This document shows, piece by piece, positions 36,231-44,414 of a DNA stretch of 64,000 nucleotides. Each line of letters starts with the position of its first letter. The first letter of the stretch is position 1. The notes below the pieces were generated by a model. It did no database searches. It saw nothing but the letters and a program-made list of their open reading frames with translations, and was not told the DNA's origin. Both the position numbers and the translations under genes were made by a program. The DNA is from Streptomyces sp. MUM 203J (GTDB lineage: Bacteria > Actinomycetota > Actinomycetes > Streptomycetales > Streptomycetaceae). The DNA lies in contig NZ_JADWYO010000003.1 of assembly GCF_022414595.1 (NCBI RefSeq), positions 62,001-126,000 of the forward strand, given 5' to 3'.

Positions 36231-36605
36231 GAGTTCACCGTGGGGTCGTCGTGCTTGGTGTGGTTGTCGACGCCACCTCCGGGAGGGGACAGGGCGTCGG
36301 CGATTCGCTTCGCCACATCCGTAGGGGTGGCGTCGGTCGAGTCGAGCACGAGCACCTCGACGCCGAGGGTCGTCAGCCTCTGTCAGCATCGCGGCAGAGC
36401 TCGACCTCCCGGGTCGGGGCGTCGTGGAAGCGGTGGCGCCTTCCGCGCTCGGCGAGGCGGGCCGCGACGGTCTCCGGTCGCGCGGTGGGGATCACGGCCG
36501 GGCCGGGCAGCAGGACATGCCGGTTCAGGGCGAGCGCGCAGGCGGCCTGGCAGAGCGGCCGGACGCGGGGAGTGACCGGGTGTACGGCACCCGGGTGTCC
36601 GTACG
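36227..36605 (-). pseudogene. Remnant of the gene formerly coupled to the NUDIX hydrolase gene
   Basis: The C-terminal frame reads LTTLGVEVLVLDSTDATPTD, then VAKRIADALSPPGGG, and ends in a TGA overlapping the NUDIX ATG. Upstream, a different frame reads RPLCQAACALALNRHVLLPG, PAVIPTARPETVAARLAERG and HDAPTREVELCRDAD, then runs into a stop. The two parts join only if one base is removed or two are added near 36382. The N-terminal part and a start codon are missing. It resembles the C-terminal half of a P-loop-kinase-like protein, but I cannot name it safely. Confidence 0.6.
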
Positions 36606-36644
36606 CCCCGGTCCGGTCCGTACGAGGCCGATGCCCCGTCCCCG

Positions 36645-37967
36645 CTATGAGGGCTGCTTCTCGCGCGTCTCACCGGCATGCCGTACCGGCGGCTGCGGGG
36701 ACTTCGGGGCCACCGCCACCGTCTCCGTGTCCCGCGGTGCCTCCTCCGACAGGGCGCGGCGCAGCAGCAGGCCGTAGCCGGCCGCGGCTGCCGCGCCGAT
36801 GAACGCGCAGGACAGCCACAGGACGACCGGTCCCGGGCCCTCCACGATCCAGCCGGCCGAGACGGGCGCGACGAAGCCGCCCACCGACCACGCCATGCCC
36901 ATCACACCCTGGTAGCGGCCCCGGGCGTGGACCGGTGCCAGCCGGGCGGTCGCGGCGGCGTTGACCGGGACGAACACCATCTCGCCCAGCGTCCACACCA
37001 CCACCGTCGCCGCGAACATCAGCGGCGTCGCCGCCAGCGCCGTCGCGCCCAGTCCCACCGCGAACAGCAGCGAGGACACCACCAGCAGCGTCACCGGCTT
37101 CCGCCGCTCGGTCACCCTGTTGACCAGCAGCTGCAGCGCGACGATCGCCACACCGTTGACGGCGATCACCGGACCGTACGACTCCGGCGGCAGGCCCGCG
37201 CCCGTCATCGTCAGCGGCAGTCCCACCCACGGCGTGATGAACAGCGTGCAGACCAGCAGGCTCAGCAGGACGAGTGTCCGGAACGGGCCGTCCCGGAGGA
37301 TGTCCAGCGTCGACAGCTTCTGCTGTGCGGCGGCCCCGGCATCCGGTTCGCCGTGCTCGCCCTCACCGGTCTCCGGCCGCGTCTCCGGCAGTTTCAGGAA
37401 CACGATCAGCGCGCACAGCACCACCGCGCACGCCTCCACCACGAACAGCGTCCGGTAGCCGAAGACCAGCGCCGCGCCGCCGCCCGTCGCCGCGATGGCG
37501 AAGCCCAGGTTCAGCGCCCAGTAGTTCAGCGCGTACGCGCGCCGCCGGTCCGGTTCAGGCACCTGGTCCGCGATGGTCGCGCTGATCGCCGGCCGCACCG
37601 CCTGCATGGCCACGCCCATCAGCAGCACGACCGCCGCGACCGCCCAGGGGCTGGTCACCACCGCCAGGGCCAGCGCGCCGGCAGCCCCGCCGAGCTGCCC
37701 GGCCACCATCGTGGGCCGCCGTCCCCACCGGTCGCTCAGGATGCCGCCAAGCGGCGACCCGGCGATGCCGCCGAGCCCGTGCAGGGCGATGACGAGCCCC
37801 GCGTACCAGCCCGAGAAGCCCAGCTCCTGGGTGAGGAAGAGGGACAGGAAGGTGAGGACGAACGCGCCCGTACGGTTCACCAGCGTCGACAGCCACAGCC
37901 ACCAGAAGCCGGGGGGCAGGCCGGACACGGTGGCGCGTGCGGATCGTATGAGCGGGACGAGAAACAC
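36645..37967 (-). CDS. MFS transporter
   Basis: A 440-residue, twelve-helix major facilitator protein starting at GTG 37967 (MFLVPLIRSARATVSGLPPG). The cytoplasmic loop 2-3 motif reads GGILSDRWGRRPTMVAG, the diagnostic MFS motif A, with another DRRRAYALNYWALNLGF in helix 5. The C-terminal tail is hydrophilic. It most resembles drug-proton antiporters. Three 10-bp tandem repeats and a palindrome lie upstream and may control it. Confidence 0.92.
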   Translation of the reverse strand: MFLVPLIRSARATVSGLPPGFWWLWLSTLVNRTGAFVLTFLSLFLTQELGFSGWYAGLVIALHGLGGIAGSPLGGILSDRWGRRPTMVAGQLGGAAGALALAVVTSPWAVAAVVLLMGVAMQAVRPAISATIADQVPEPDRRRAYALNYWALNLGFAIAATGGGAALVFGYRTLFVVEACAVVLCALIVFLKLPETRPETGEGEHGEPDAGAAAQQKLSTLDILRDGPFRTLVLLSLLVCTLFITPWVGLPLTMTGAGLPPESYGPVIAVNGVAIVALQLLVNRVTERRKPVTLLVVSSLLFAVGLGATALAATPLMFAATVVVWTLGEMVFVPVNAAATARLAPVHARGRYQGVMGMAWSVGGFVAPVSAGWIVEGPGPVVLWLSCAFIGAAAAAGYGLLLRRALSEEAPRDTETVAVAPKSPQPPVRHAGETREKQPS

Positions 37968-38000
37968 GCGGGCTCCCCTGCGGCGGCGGCATCTCAGCGG

Positions 38001-38030
38001 CTGTGAGTGGCGGTAAGTGGCAGTAAGTGG
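38001..38030. repeat. Three tandem 10-bp repeats upstream of the MFS gene
   Basis: CTGTGAGTGG, CGGTAAGTGG and CAGTAAGTGG follow each other without gaps, 34-63 bp upstream of the MFS start codon. The one-turn-of-helix period suggests cooperative regulator binding. Confidence 0.6.
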
Positions 38031-38081
38031 CTGTCCGGACGCCTGGAACTTACGGGGCGTACCCACCGTCCTGCCACCGAA

Positions 38082-38098
38082 TTGACGGCGACCGTCAA
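38082..38098. promoter_or_regulatory. Palindrome between the MFS gene and gpmA
   Basis: Perfect TTGACGG-CGA-CCGTCAA in the divergent spacer, about 115 bp from the MFS start and 95 bp from the gpmA start. It contains a TTGACG -35-like hexamer on each strand. Either an operator or overlapping promoter elements. Confidence 0.5.
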
Positions 38099-38192
38099 CA
38101 GTCCGCGAGCGGTCCCGCCCCGTGTGCGCCCGGCCCGTCCGGCCTGTGAGCGCCGCCGTCACCCGTAGGACGCGTCCATTAGGCTCGTACGC

Positions 38193-38954
38193 ATGGCCGA
38201 CGCACCGTACAAGCTGATCCTGCTCCGCCACGGCGAGAGCGAGTGGAACGCGAAGAACCTGTTCACCGGCTGGGTGGACGTCAACCTCACCGAGAAGGGC
38301 GAGAAGGAGGCGGTCCGGGGCGGTGAGCTGATGACGGACGCCGGACTGCTCCCCGACGTCCTGCACACCTCCCTCCAGAAGCGCGCGATCCGCACCGCGC
38401 AGCTCGCCCTGGAGGCCGCCGACCGCCACTGGATCCCGGTGCACCGCTCCTGGCGGCTGAACGAGCGCCACTACGGCGCCCTGCAGGGCAAGGACAAGGC
38501 GCAGACGCTCGCGGAGTTCGGCGAGGAGCAGTTCATGCTGTGGCGCCGCTCCTACGACACACCGCCGCCGGCTCTGGCCGACGACAACGAGTTCTCGCAG
38601 GCCCACGACCCGCGCTACGCCTCGATCCCGAGCGAGCTGCGCCCGCGCACCGAGTGCCTGAAGGACGTCGTCCAGCGGATGCTGCCGTACTGGTACGACG
38701 GCATCGTCCCTGACCTGCTGGCCGGCCGCACGGTCCTGATCGCCGCCCACGGCAACAGCCTGCGCGCGCTGGTCAAGCACCTGGACGGCATCTCCGACGC
38801 CGACATCGCGGGCCTGAACATCCCGACGGGCATCCCGCTGTACTACGAGCTGGACGCCGACTTCCGCCCGGTCACCCCCGGCGGCCGGTACCTCGACCCG
38901 CAGGCCGCGGCGGCGGCCATCGAGGCGGTCAAGAACCAGGGCAAGAAGAAGTAA
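38193..38954 (+). CDS. gpmA: 2,3-bisphosphoglycerate-dependent phosphoglycerate mutase
   Basis: A 253-residue glycolytic enzyme interconverting 3- and 2-phosphoglycerate. The phospho-His motif is [20 protein letters not shown] near residue 10; the second half of the active site is [14 protein letters not shown] and [15 protein letters not shown]. The C-terminus is NQGKKK followed by TAA. The last 24 bp of the gene are repeated at 48785-48808, where the reading frame would end in TAG instead, so the current 3' end is probably regenerated by an inserted element. Confidence 0.97.
   Translation: MADAPYKLILLRHGESEWNAKNLFTGWVDVNLTEKGEKEAVRGGELMTDAGLLPDVLHTSLQKRAIRTAQLALEAADRHWIPVHRSWRLNERHYGALQGKDKAQTLAEFGEEQFMLWRRSYDTPPPALADDNEFSQAHDPRYASIPSELRPRTECLKDVVQRMLPYWYDGIVPDLLAGRTVLIAAHGNSLRALVKHLDGISDADIAGLNIPTGIPLYYELDADFRPVTPGGRYLDPQAAAAAIEAVKNQGKKK
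38930..38953 (+). repeat. Left direct repeat (putative attL) at the 3' end of gpmA
   Basis: A 24-bp sequence beginning CAAGAACCAGGG and ending AAGAAGTA is identical to 48785-48808. It covers the codons for KNQGKKK and most of the stop codon. Sequences on both sides of the two copies differ. Confidence 0.8.
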
Positions 38955-38966
38955 GCGCCCACGCGT

Positions 38967-39007
38967 AAGCCCCCTGCCTGCGGTTTCTCCGCTGGGAGGG
39001 GGCTTTT
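38967..39007 (+). terminator. Terminator now serving gpmA
   Basis: AAGCCCCCT (38967-38975) pairs with AGGGGGCTT (38997-39005), then TT. It lies inside the proposed island and replaces the separated original terminator at 48821-48861. Confidence 0.75.
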
Positions 39008-39034
39008 CGCTGCCTCTGGGCCGTCTCTGGGCCG

Positions 39035-39331
39035 TCAGGGCGATGGAGTCGCGCGCTCTCCGGGCTCTGGCTCCTGTCTCCACTCCGCTCTGGCACCGGC
39101 GCTCTGGAGCACAGCGACAGCGGACTGGGCCCTGTACGCAGACAGGCCCTCAAGGAGGGCGACGGGCGCTTGGCGTGCCAGTACCCGGCTGTGCCACAAG
39201 CTTAGCCCGGTCACTTTGCGCACGGCTCGGATCACATCCAACTCGCGGGCCCCGCAGTCGATGAGCACCGCCTCGTGGGACGGGTCGTCGCAGAGCAGCG
39301 TGTAGTACTCGGTGGACTCCTCGTCGGACAT
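39035..39331 (-). CDS. Ribosomal L7/L12 C-terminal-domain-like protein
   Basis: A 98-residue protein from ATG 39331 (MSDEESTEYYTLLCDDPSHE). Residues ~35-85 (LDVIRAVRKVTGLSLWHSRV, ALLEGLSAYRAQSAVAVLQS, AGARAEW) follow the helix pattern of the L7/L12 C-terminal domain, VIKxVRExTGLGLKEAK...EEAGA. It is encoded between the gpmA-end repeat and an integrase remnant, so it belongs to the island. It could mimic L7/L12 in contacting translation GTPases, but that is speculation. Confidence 0.7.
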   Translation of the reverse strand: MSDEESTEYYTLLCDDPSHEAVLIDCGARELDVIRAVRKVTGLSLWHSRVLARQAPVALLEGLSAYRAQSAVAVLQSAGARAEWRQEPEPGERATPSP

Positions 39332-39345
39332 CTCGCCCTCCTGCC

Positions 39346-39690
39346 TCAGCGAACGGGAGCGTATGCGCCCTCGAAGACGGCAGCCACGGCTTTTCGGGTG
39401 CGCTCCTGGCTGGACGGCATGAGGTTTGCGTACACGCGGAGGGGCAGACCCGGGTCCGAGTGACCGAGGTACTCGGCGAGGGATTTGATGTTCTCGACCG
39501 CATCCAGGAGTACCGAGGCGTAGAAGTGGCGGAGGGCGCGCATGCCGTTCTCGCGTGACTCGGCGTACTAACCGCCCGGGGATCACGCCGGCGCTCGCTT
39601 CCACACCTCCTCGTTCAGAGACGTGCGCCACACATGCCCGCCGCGCGGCCTGGTGAAGATCAGCTGTTTCGTCACCGGAGGTCCGTCCGT
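39346..39690 (-). pseudogene. C-terminal remnant of a tyrosine integrase (integrase 1)
   Basis: Minus-strand fragments read DGPPVTKQLIFTRPRGGHVW, RTSLNEEVWK, then after TGA and TAG stops YAESRENGMRALRHFYASVL, LDAVENIKSLAEYLGHSDPG and LRVYANLMPSSQERTRKAV. These are the catalytic-domain motifs of actinobacterial ICE integrases. The H of the HxxR motif is Arg here (RALRH), two stop codons and two compensating frameshifts interrupt the linker, and the N-terminal two thirds is missing. It is inactive. Confidence 0.85.
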
Positions 39691-39694
39691 CACG

Positions 39695-39830
39695 GGCCGG
39701 CCGCCTTGGCTTGCTCTGTTCACGGCACAGGCATGGTGGCTGAGACCGGTGTGGGTGCGGCGAGACACGCGCGCGCCTGTACGGTCGGCTGACCCGCCGT
39801 CGTGGCTGACTGTCGTTGGCTGAGGCTCAG
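39695..39830. repeat. End block A of the island (homologous to A' at 48480-48622)
   Basis: About 135 bp is roughly 75-80% identical by eye to 48480-48622, including an exact CCCGCCGTCGTGGCTG stretch and GGCTGAGG(C/T)TCAGAC. Both copies have the same orientation. I see no gene in it. Confidence 0.6.
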
Positions 39831-40003
39831 ACGCTCCGGGGCCCAGCGCCAAGGGAGTTCGAGGCGAAGGGGCCGTGCCGTTCGCGCGCCAGATCCTACG
39901 GGAACCCACGGGGAAAAGCGGGGACTGGCCGCCGGGTGCGACCAGGGCTGCAACACCGCTCCGCCACAGGTCAGCGCCACAACCGCCGTCAAGAAAACCG
40001 AGC

Positions 40004-40047
40004 TTCCCAAGCTCAGAGCGCGGGTTCGATTCCCGTCATCCGCTCCA
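40004..40047 (+). other. 3' fragment of tRNA-Gly(CCC), attachment-site remnant
   Basis: The sequence from the anticodon loop (TTCCCAA, anticodon CCC) through variable loop, T-arm (GGGTTCGATTCCCG) and acceptor 3' strand (CATCCGCTCCA) is intact. The 5' half of the tRNA is absent; the base pair at the foot of the anticodon stem is mismatched (C-A), showing the left flank is foreign. Elements that integrate into tRNA genes leave exactly this kind of fragment. A terminator follows. Confidence 0.8.
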
Positions 40048-40052
40048 CGGCA

Positions 40053-40085
40053 AAGCCCCCGGGTCAGCGAACTGGGGCTTGTTTA
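40053..40085 (+). terminator. tRNA terminator
   Basis: AAGCCCC (40053-40059) pairs with GGGGCTT (40074-40080), followed by GTTTATT. This is a normal tRNA-style terminator carried along with the tRNA fragment. Confidence 0.7.
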
Positions 40086-40120
40086 TTGTCTAGACCTATA
40101 AAGACCCGCGTGCCATTCGC

Positions 40121-40143
40121 TTGCCATAAGTGCCGTAACGGGG
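40121..40143 (+). repeat. Left arm-type repeat
   Basis: TTGCCATAAGTGCCGTAACG closely matches GTGCCATAACGTGCCGGTAG at 47369-47388, same orientation. The two copies lie just inside the two tRNA-core repeats, as expected for integrase/excisionase arm sites. Confidence 0.55.
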
Positions 40144-40145
40144 CG

Positions 40146-40541
40146 TCAGATTGGGCCCCAATTCGTCGCTCGCGGCCACCGCGCGCCGAACCGTCTCGAA
40201 CCCCGAGACGCGTTTCGGGTGACCTGCGCCACATGCCACAGAGGTGCGGCCCGGCTGGCTACCGGAACCGCACCCCCGTGCGTCACCTCCGCCGGGCCGC
40301 TCCTGTGGGAGCCGGAGGGGCGGAACGATCCTGTGAACGGAGGCGGTCGCGCAGCGCCCGCCTCCCGGTCCGTCGATGTGCGCTGGCTGCGGAAGTTGGC
40401 GTCGATGTCGTCGGCGAGCTTGCGCTGATGCTCCTCGGCGGAGTGCTGGTAGATCAGCTGTGCCCGCTCGGACGACTGGCCCGCTCGGACCATGAGGTCC
40501 TTCAGCTTGGCGCCGGTGTCGGCGGTCAGGGTGTTGCGTAT
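40146..40541 (-). pseudogene. C-terminal remnant of a tyrosine integrase (integrase 2)
   Basis: The minus strand reads NTLTADTGAKLKDLMVRAGQ, SSERAQLIYQHSAEEHQRKL and ADDIDANFRSQ, the final helices with catalytic Tyr (LIYQHS) of an ICE/phage integrase. It continues in a basic, low-complexity tail to a stop at 40146, about 100 bp from the tRNA fragment, the usual place for an integrase that targets that tRNA. The upstream catalytic domain is missing. Confidence 0.8.
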
Positions 40542-40691
40542 CGACGGAGATGAACCGGGCGAGTGAGTCTTTCGGCTGATATCGCGACCCTGACCCCTTC
40601 GGGTCAACGCCGAGCGTGGTGCTCCCAGAAGGGGGTGTGCACAATGGCCGCCGTCGGCCCGCTCCCTCACGTCCTTCCGGACGGGCTCCCG

Positions 40692-41327
40692 TCAACGGAA
40701 GAAGGAGATGCAACCGGAGAGTCCAGCCGTGTCGACGGGAATCGTCTTGGTGTGGCCGTGCCAGCCGGCCGCCTCTATGACCTCCTCGTGGACGTCGTAG
40801 GGGTGGCTGTCCACGGCGACGCGGTGGACGCCGTTCGGGCGGTAGCCGAACTTGCGGGATACCGCCCGGGAGGCGGCGTTGTCGGCGAAGGCAGTGGAGG
40901 TGACGCGGGCGGCACCAAGGCCGTCGAAGGCGAGGGCCAGAGCCGCGGCACGCATCTGGGTGCCGTAGCCCTGGCCCTGGAAACGGCGGCCGAGCCAGAA
41001 GCCGGTGCGGGCCTCGCCGGTGGCGGCGAAGCCGCGGGCGGAGAGGTTCTGCTGGCCGATGACCTGGCCGTCGTGGAAGACGGCGAGGAGGAGACGCCAG
41101 TTCTCGCTGGTCCAGTCGCCTCGCGCCCACCAGTGGTTCTGCAGGACGCTCCTGGCCCGCTCGGCCGGCGGTGCCGAGGCCCAGGGCTGCGGGAAGTACA
41201 CGGCGCCGTCGGGCACGACTCCGTCGGCCGCCACCTGGGCGAGGCTGTCGAGCTCGTCGTCTGAGGGGAGGCGTAGGACGAGCTCGGCGGTGGTGAGCTC
41301 GAGGGCGGTGAGGGGCCAGTGGCGCAT
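40692..41327 (-). CDS. GNAT N-acetyltransferase (island cassette)
   Basis: A 211-residue RimJ/RimL-type acetyltransferase. Strand and motif order are typical: LVLRLPSDDELDSLAQVA, then GQQNLSARGFAATGEARTGF, and the acetyl-CoA loop GRRFQGQGYGTQMRAAALAL, followed by STAFADNAASRAVSRKFGYR. It begins 15 bp after the VOC gene and is the last member of the minus-strand cassette. Acceptor unknown: an antibiotic amine, a peptide N-terminus or an aminoacyl-nucleotide are all possible. Confidence 0.9.
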   Translation of the reverse strand: MRHWPLTALELTTAELVLRLPSDDELDSLAQVAADGVVPDGAVYFPQPWASAPPAERARSVLQNHWWARGDWTSENWRLLLAVFHDGQVIGQQNLSARGFAATGEARTGFWLGRRFQGQGYGTQMRAAALALAFDGLGAARVTSTAFADNAASRAVSRKFGYRPNGVHRVAVDSHPYDVHEEVIEAAGWHGHTKTIPVDTAGLSGCISFFR

Positions 41328-41342
41328 TGGGGCTCCGAGGGG

Positions 41343-41696
41343 TCAGGGCCCGTCGAGTCCGAAGACGGTGCCGAACGGGTCGATGAGCTGGCAGATCCGC
41401 CGACCGGGCTCCACGTCGAGGGGGCCGCGGTGGTGAGTGCAGCCCGCTTCCAGGAGACGCTTGCGTTCGGTGTCGAGGTCCTTGACGGACCAGTACGGGA
41501 CGGTGCTTCGCCCGTGGGCGTTGGCCTTGGGGGACGCCTGGTGAAAGCCGAACTCGAGTCCGTCGAGGTCGAGCCAGGCGTAAACGGCGGTGCCGTTGAT
41601 GTCGAGCTTGACCTCGGCTTCGAAGATCTCGCCCCACCAGCGGGCTGCGGCTTCGGGGTCGTCGACGAAGACCATGACGGTTCGGATACCGCGCAC
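41343..41696 (-). CDS. VOC (glyoxalase/bleomycin-resistance fold) protein
   Basis: A 117-residue single VOC domain from GTG 41696 (AAGGAG ribosome-binding site). MVFVDDPEAAARWWGEIFEA opens the first beta-alpha-beta unit; WLDLDGLEFGFHQA and CTHHRGPLDVEPG follow, and ICQLIDPFGTVFGLDGP closes it. Metal-ligand positions are partly kept (His in FGFHQ, His in THH). It could be a dimeric sequestering or metal-dependent enzyme. It lies 47 bp downstream of the phosphotransferase-like gene. Confidence 0.9.
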   Translation of the reverse strand: MRGIRTVMVFVDDPEAAARWWGEIFEAEVKLDINGTAVYAWLDLDGLEFGFHQASPKANAHGRSTVPYWSVKDLDTERKRLLEAGCTHHRGPLDVEPGRRICQLIDPFGTVFGLDGP

Positions 41697-41743
41697 TTGG
41701 GATTCTCCTTGCGTCGGGAAGCGGCACGGTACCGCTGAGATGG

Positions 41744-42613
41744 TTATTCGTGGGCGCCGTGCAGGGATCGGAGGCCGGTGGCAGCGGTGAACGCTGCCAG
41801 GGCGCGTATGAGGTCGTGGTCGTTCCAGTGGGCGCCGAGTTCGCGGACGTGATGCAGGTAGGCGTGGCGTACCCAGCGCGGGGAGGGACGCCCTTGCTGG
41901 GCCGCCATGTGGGCAAGGGTGATCAGGTCGGGCAGCCCGGTGATGTCCGGGCGGAGGGTTTCTGCGTCGATGAGGGCGAGGTGCCCGTCGGCGCGGCGGC
42001 GGACGTGCTCCGGCTTGAGGTCCAGATGGCCGAGCGGTACGTGGCCGGGTCCGTGGGCGTCTGTGACGAGTCGGAGGAGCCGGTGCCAGTCGTCGGGTCG
42101 GGTGATCCAGTCCGGGGACGGGGCATCCAGGGCGGCTGTGGTGTGCCAGAGGGCCATGGTTTCGGTGACCTCGGGCTGCCAGCGGGCGGAGGCGGTGTGG
42201 ATGAGGGCGACCGACCGGACCAGCTCGTCGAAGGCGTCGGTGCCCGAGAGGGTGACCTCCTCGTCGAGGTGTTCGACCAGCAGTGTGCGGGAGGTGTCGC
42301 AGGCGCGGTGGAGGCCCGGCAGGACGTGCTCGTCGGCCAGGAGCTCGTAGGCGAGGACTTCGCCGAGGTAGCCGGCCTCGTCCGCGTGCCTCTTCAGGAC
42401 CCGCCGGGGAGGGGCGCCGAGGGCGAAGACGGCTGTGCGGTAGCGGGATGTCAGGCAGCGCACCGGTCCCGGCTCGCCCGCGTGGTGGCGAGCGAGGAGC
42501 ACGTACGCCTGGCGCTCGGCGGTGGCGGGGTCGGTGGTGAGCGGGTTGGCCAGCCACCCGTCGGGCCGCGTACGGGCGGCGCCGTCCAGCGGCCCGTCGG
42601 GGGCGGCGGTCAT
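41744..42613 (-). CDS. Aminoglycoside-phosphotransferase-like kinase
   Basis: A 289-residue APH/choline-kinase-fold protein. The catalytic loop reads VPLGHLDLKPEHVRRR and the metal-binding segment ALIDAETLRPDITGLPDL. In the catalytic motif HxDxxxxN the final Asn is His, so activity may differ from true drug kinases. An N-terminal lobe Lys in RRVLKRHADEAGYLGEVLAY is present. ATG 42613 overlaps the MBL-gene stop by 4 bp, so the two are translationally coupled. It may phosphorylate the cassette's small molecule or confer self-resistance; neither is shown. Confidence 0.85.
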   Translation of the reverse strand: MTAAPDGPLDGAARTRPDGWLANPLTTDPATAERQAYVLLARHHAGEPGPVRCLTSRYRTAVFALGAPPRRVLKRHADEAGYLGEVLAYELLADEHVLPGLHRACDTSRTLLVEHLDEEVTLSGTDAFDELVRSVALIHTASARWQPEVTETMALWHTTAALDAPSPDWITRPDDWHRLLRLVTDAHGPGHVPLGHLDLKPEHVRRRADGHLALIDAETLRPDITGLPDLITLAHMAAQQGRPSPRWVRHAYLHHVRELGAHWNDHDLIRALAAFTAATGLRSLHGAHE

Positions 42614-44109
42614 GCCGCGGTCTCCTGTGGGATACCGAGCGCGGCGAGGCTGTGGGCGTAGCAGCGGGCGGCGAGGTCGGGCCGCTGGTGCTCACCGTAG
42701 ATCGCGAAGAGGGCGTAGACCGGGGAGTCGAGGTTCTCGCCGATGTGCCAGCCCTGGTACGAGCCGCCGACGACGTCCCAGATCTGGGCGCGGCCGAGGA
42801 AGACGGCGGCGAAGTCCTGGAAGTAGATCTCGATGCCGAAGGGGTGGGTGGCCATGGCCTCCTCCCGGCTGGTCGTGGCGATCCTGTCCCAGGTGGGGCC
42901 GGTGATGTTCCAGGCGTGGGAGTCGATCTCGCCAGGGCGGCCGGGCGGGTCGAGGAGGCGCAGGACGGCGCGGTGTGCTCCGAGAGGGCCGGCCAGGTAG
43001 TCGTGGATGCTGGTGGCCAGGGCACCGGTGCGGGTGGCGATGAGTTCACGGGCGAGCCGGGGCAGCTCCTCGGCCACCAGGGCACTGGCCTTCTCCCACT
43101 CCTCCTCGGTCAGGGCCGGGGTGATCGGTGTGGGCTCGACGTGCTGCGGGGAGTCGAGGAAGTCGGCCAGTGCGGCGAGCGCGGACTCCTCCGCCACGGG
43201 GTCGGGGGTGACCCAGGGGACGCGGGAGGCGGCGATCGGCCCGTCGCCTGCCGGGACGGTGAGGCGGTCGCCGGGGCGGGCGCCGTGGACGCGGAAGAGG
43301 TGCTGGAGCTCGTTGGCGGTGGCGGCCAGGGCCTTGTGGTCGGCGTAGAGGAACGGGCCGTGGGGGCTGCGGGGCGCGGTGAAGCCGTTGCCGCACAGGG
43401 CGACGTCCCGCACGCCGTCCAGGGGCTTGAGGTAGTCGATGAGCAGGCCGTTGAGGATCTGGAGACCGGTGGTGCGGTTGCGGGGGCCGTCCATGCCGGG
43501 CAGCAGGTTGTTGTCCGCGCCGAGCGCGCCGTACGGAACGGTCTGGGCGTTGTTGGAGACCACGGCGAGCCGGGGCGGGGCGAGGACGCCCTGGGCCAGC
43601 TGCTCGATGTAGAGGTCCGAGACGTCGGCGTCGACGCCGATGAAGACGTCGTTCCCGGTGGTGCCGGACAGGCGGACCAGGGGCTGGGAGACGCGCTTCT
43701 CCCAGAAGAGGGTGCGGGCGCCGGCGGGGTAGAGGGTGATCTCGATGTCGCCGACGTTCAGCGGCTGGGTGTGGTCCACGCGGTGCACGGTGAAGCCCAG
43801 GGCTTCGATGGCCTCGGTGACGGCGACCGGGGTGGTGGTGCCGGTGTAGACGGGCACCGTGCGGGCGAGGAGGTCGAGCGAGGGGAGGTGGAAGTGGTCC
43901 AGGTGCTCGTGGCTGAGGATCACGGCGTCCGGGCCGGGCATGCCCTCGGTGTCCACGGCGCGGGGTGGCCAGATCTCGAACTCCAGGCTCCCGGCCCCGA
44001 AGGCCGGCGCGAGGATCGGGTCGAGGAGGACGGAGGAGAGACCGTCGGTGATGTGCCAGGTCTGGTGGCCGAGGAAGGTCAGTTCCAGGCCGACGGGGGC
44101 TGCTGCCAT
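42610..44109 (-). CDS. MBL-fold metallo-hydrolase with unknown C-terminal domain
   Basis: A 499-residue protein from ATG 44109 (AAAGGAG). The N-terminal ~270 residues are a UlaG-like metallo-beta-lactamase fold (LELTFLGHQTWHITDG, then ILSHEHLDHFHLPSLDLL as the HxHxDH motif, and IGVDADVSD). The C-terminal ~200 residues (IHDYLAGPLGAHRAVLRLL, FGIEIYFQDFAAVFLGRAQI, WDVVGGSYQGWHIG) form a domain I do not recognise. It follows a 44-residue peptide gene by 95 bp and overlaps the kinase-like gene. Confidence 0.88.
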   Translation of the reverse strand: MAAAPVGLELTFLGHQTWHITDGLSSVLLDPILAPAFGAGSLEFEIWPPRAVDTEGMPGPDAVILSHEHLDHFHLPSLDLLARTVPVYTGTTTPVAVTEAIEALGFTVHRVDHTQPLNVGDIEITLYPAGARTLFWEKRVSQPLVRLSGTTGNDVFIGVDADVSDLYIEQLAQGVLAPPRLAVVSNNAQTVPYGALGADNNLLPGMDGPRNRTTGLQILNGLLIDYLKPLDGVRDVALCGNGFTAPRSPHGPFLYADHKALAATANELQHLFRVHGARPGDRLTVPAGDGPIAASRVPWVTPDPVAEESALAALADFLDSPQHVEPTPITPALTEEEWEKASALVAEELPRLARELIATRTGALATSIHDYLAGPLGAHRAVLRLLDPPGRPGEIDSHAWNITGPTWDRIATTSREEAMATHPFGIEIYFQDFAAVFLGRAQIWDVVGGSYQGWHIGENLDSPVYALFAIYGEHQRPDLAARCYAHSLAALGIPQETAA

Positions 44110-44204
44110 GACGAACTCCTTTGCGCGGTCAGGAAGGGGGCGGGGGTGGCGCGGAGGGGGACAGCGGACGTCTCCCTCCGCGCCTGTGTGCGGACCGGCA
44201 GGGC

Positions 44205-44339
44205 CTACCGGTGGTAGGTGGTCGGGGAGTTGTGGGTGGTGCCGGTGGCGGCGAACGCCGTCACGCGCTGCTGGAGCCGGCGGACCGTCTCGGCGGTCAC
44301 GGGCGCGCTCGGCTTCGTCTGGGGCTTGGGTCGGTTCAT
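44205..44339 (-). CDS. 44-residue peptide heading the island cassette
   Basis: ATG 44339 has an ideal GGAGG site six bases away. The peptide starts MNRPKPQTKPSAPVTAETVR, has an amphipathic middle (RLQQRVTAFAAT) and ends GTTHNSPTTYHR. A charged helical leader-like half and a short Thr/His/Asn/Ser/Tyr-rich tail are features shared with RiPP precursors, but no class signature is recognisable and no standard maturase adjoins it. It could also be a small regulatory or toxin-like peptide. It is the first gene of the minus-strand operon with the MBL hydrolase. Confidence 0.6.
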   Translation of the reverse strand: MNRPKPQTKPSAPVTAETVRRLQQRVTAFAATGTTHNSPTTYHR

Positions 44340-44414
44340 GACGTGCCTCCATCACTTCGGTCTTGAGCGGTGCGGATGCAGCCGCCCTTTCCCGCCGCCG
44401 CAAGCGGCGGGTGG

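Noticed and set aside
40004..40047. Functional tRNA-Gly gene
   Set aside because: Only the 3' half from the anticodon loop is present; no D-arm or 5' acceptor strand can be found upstream.
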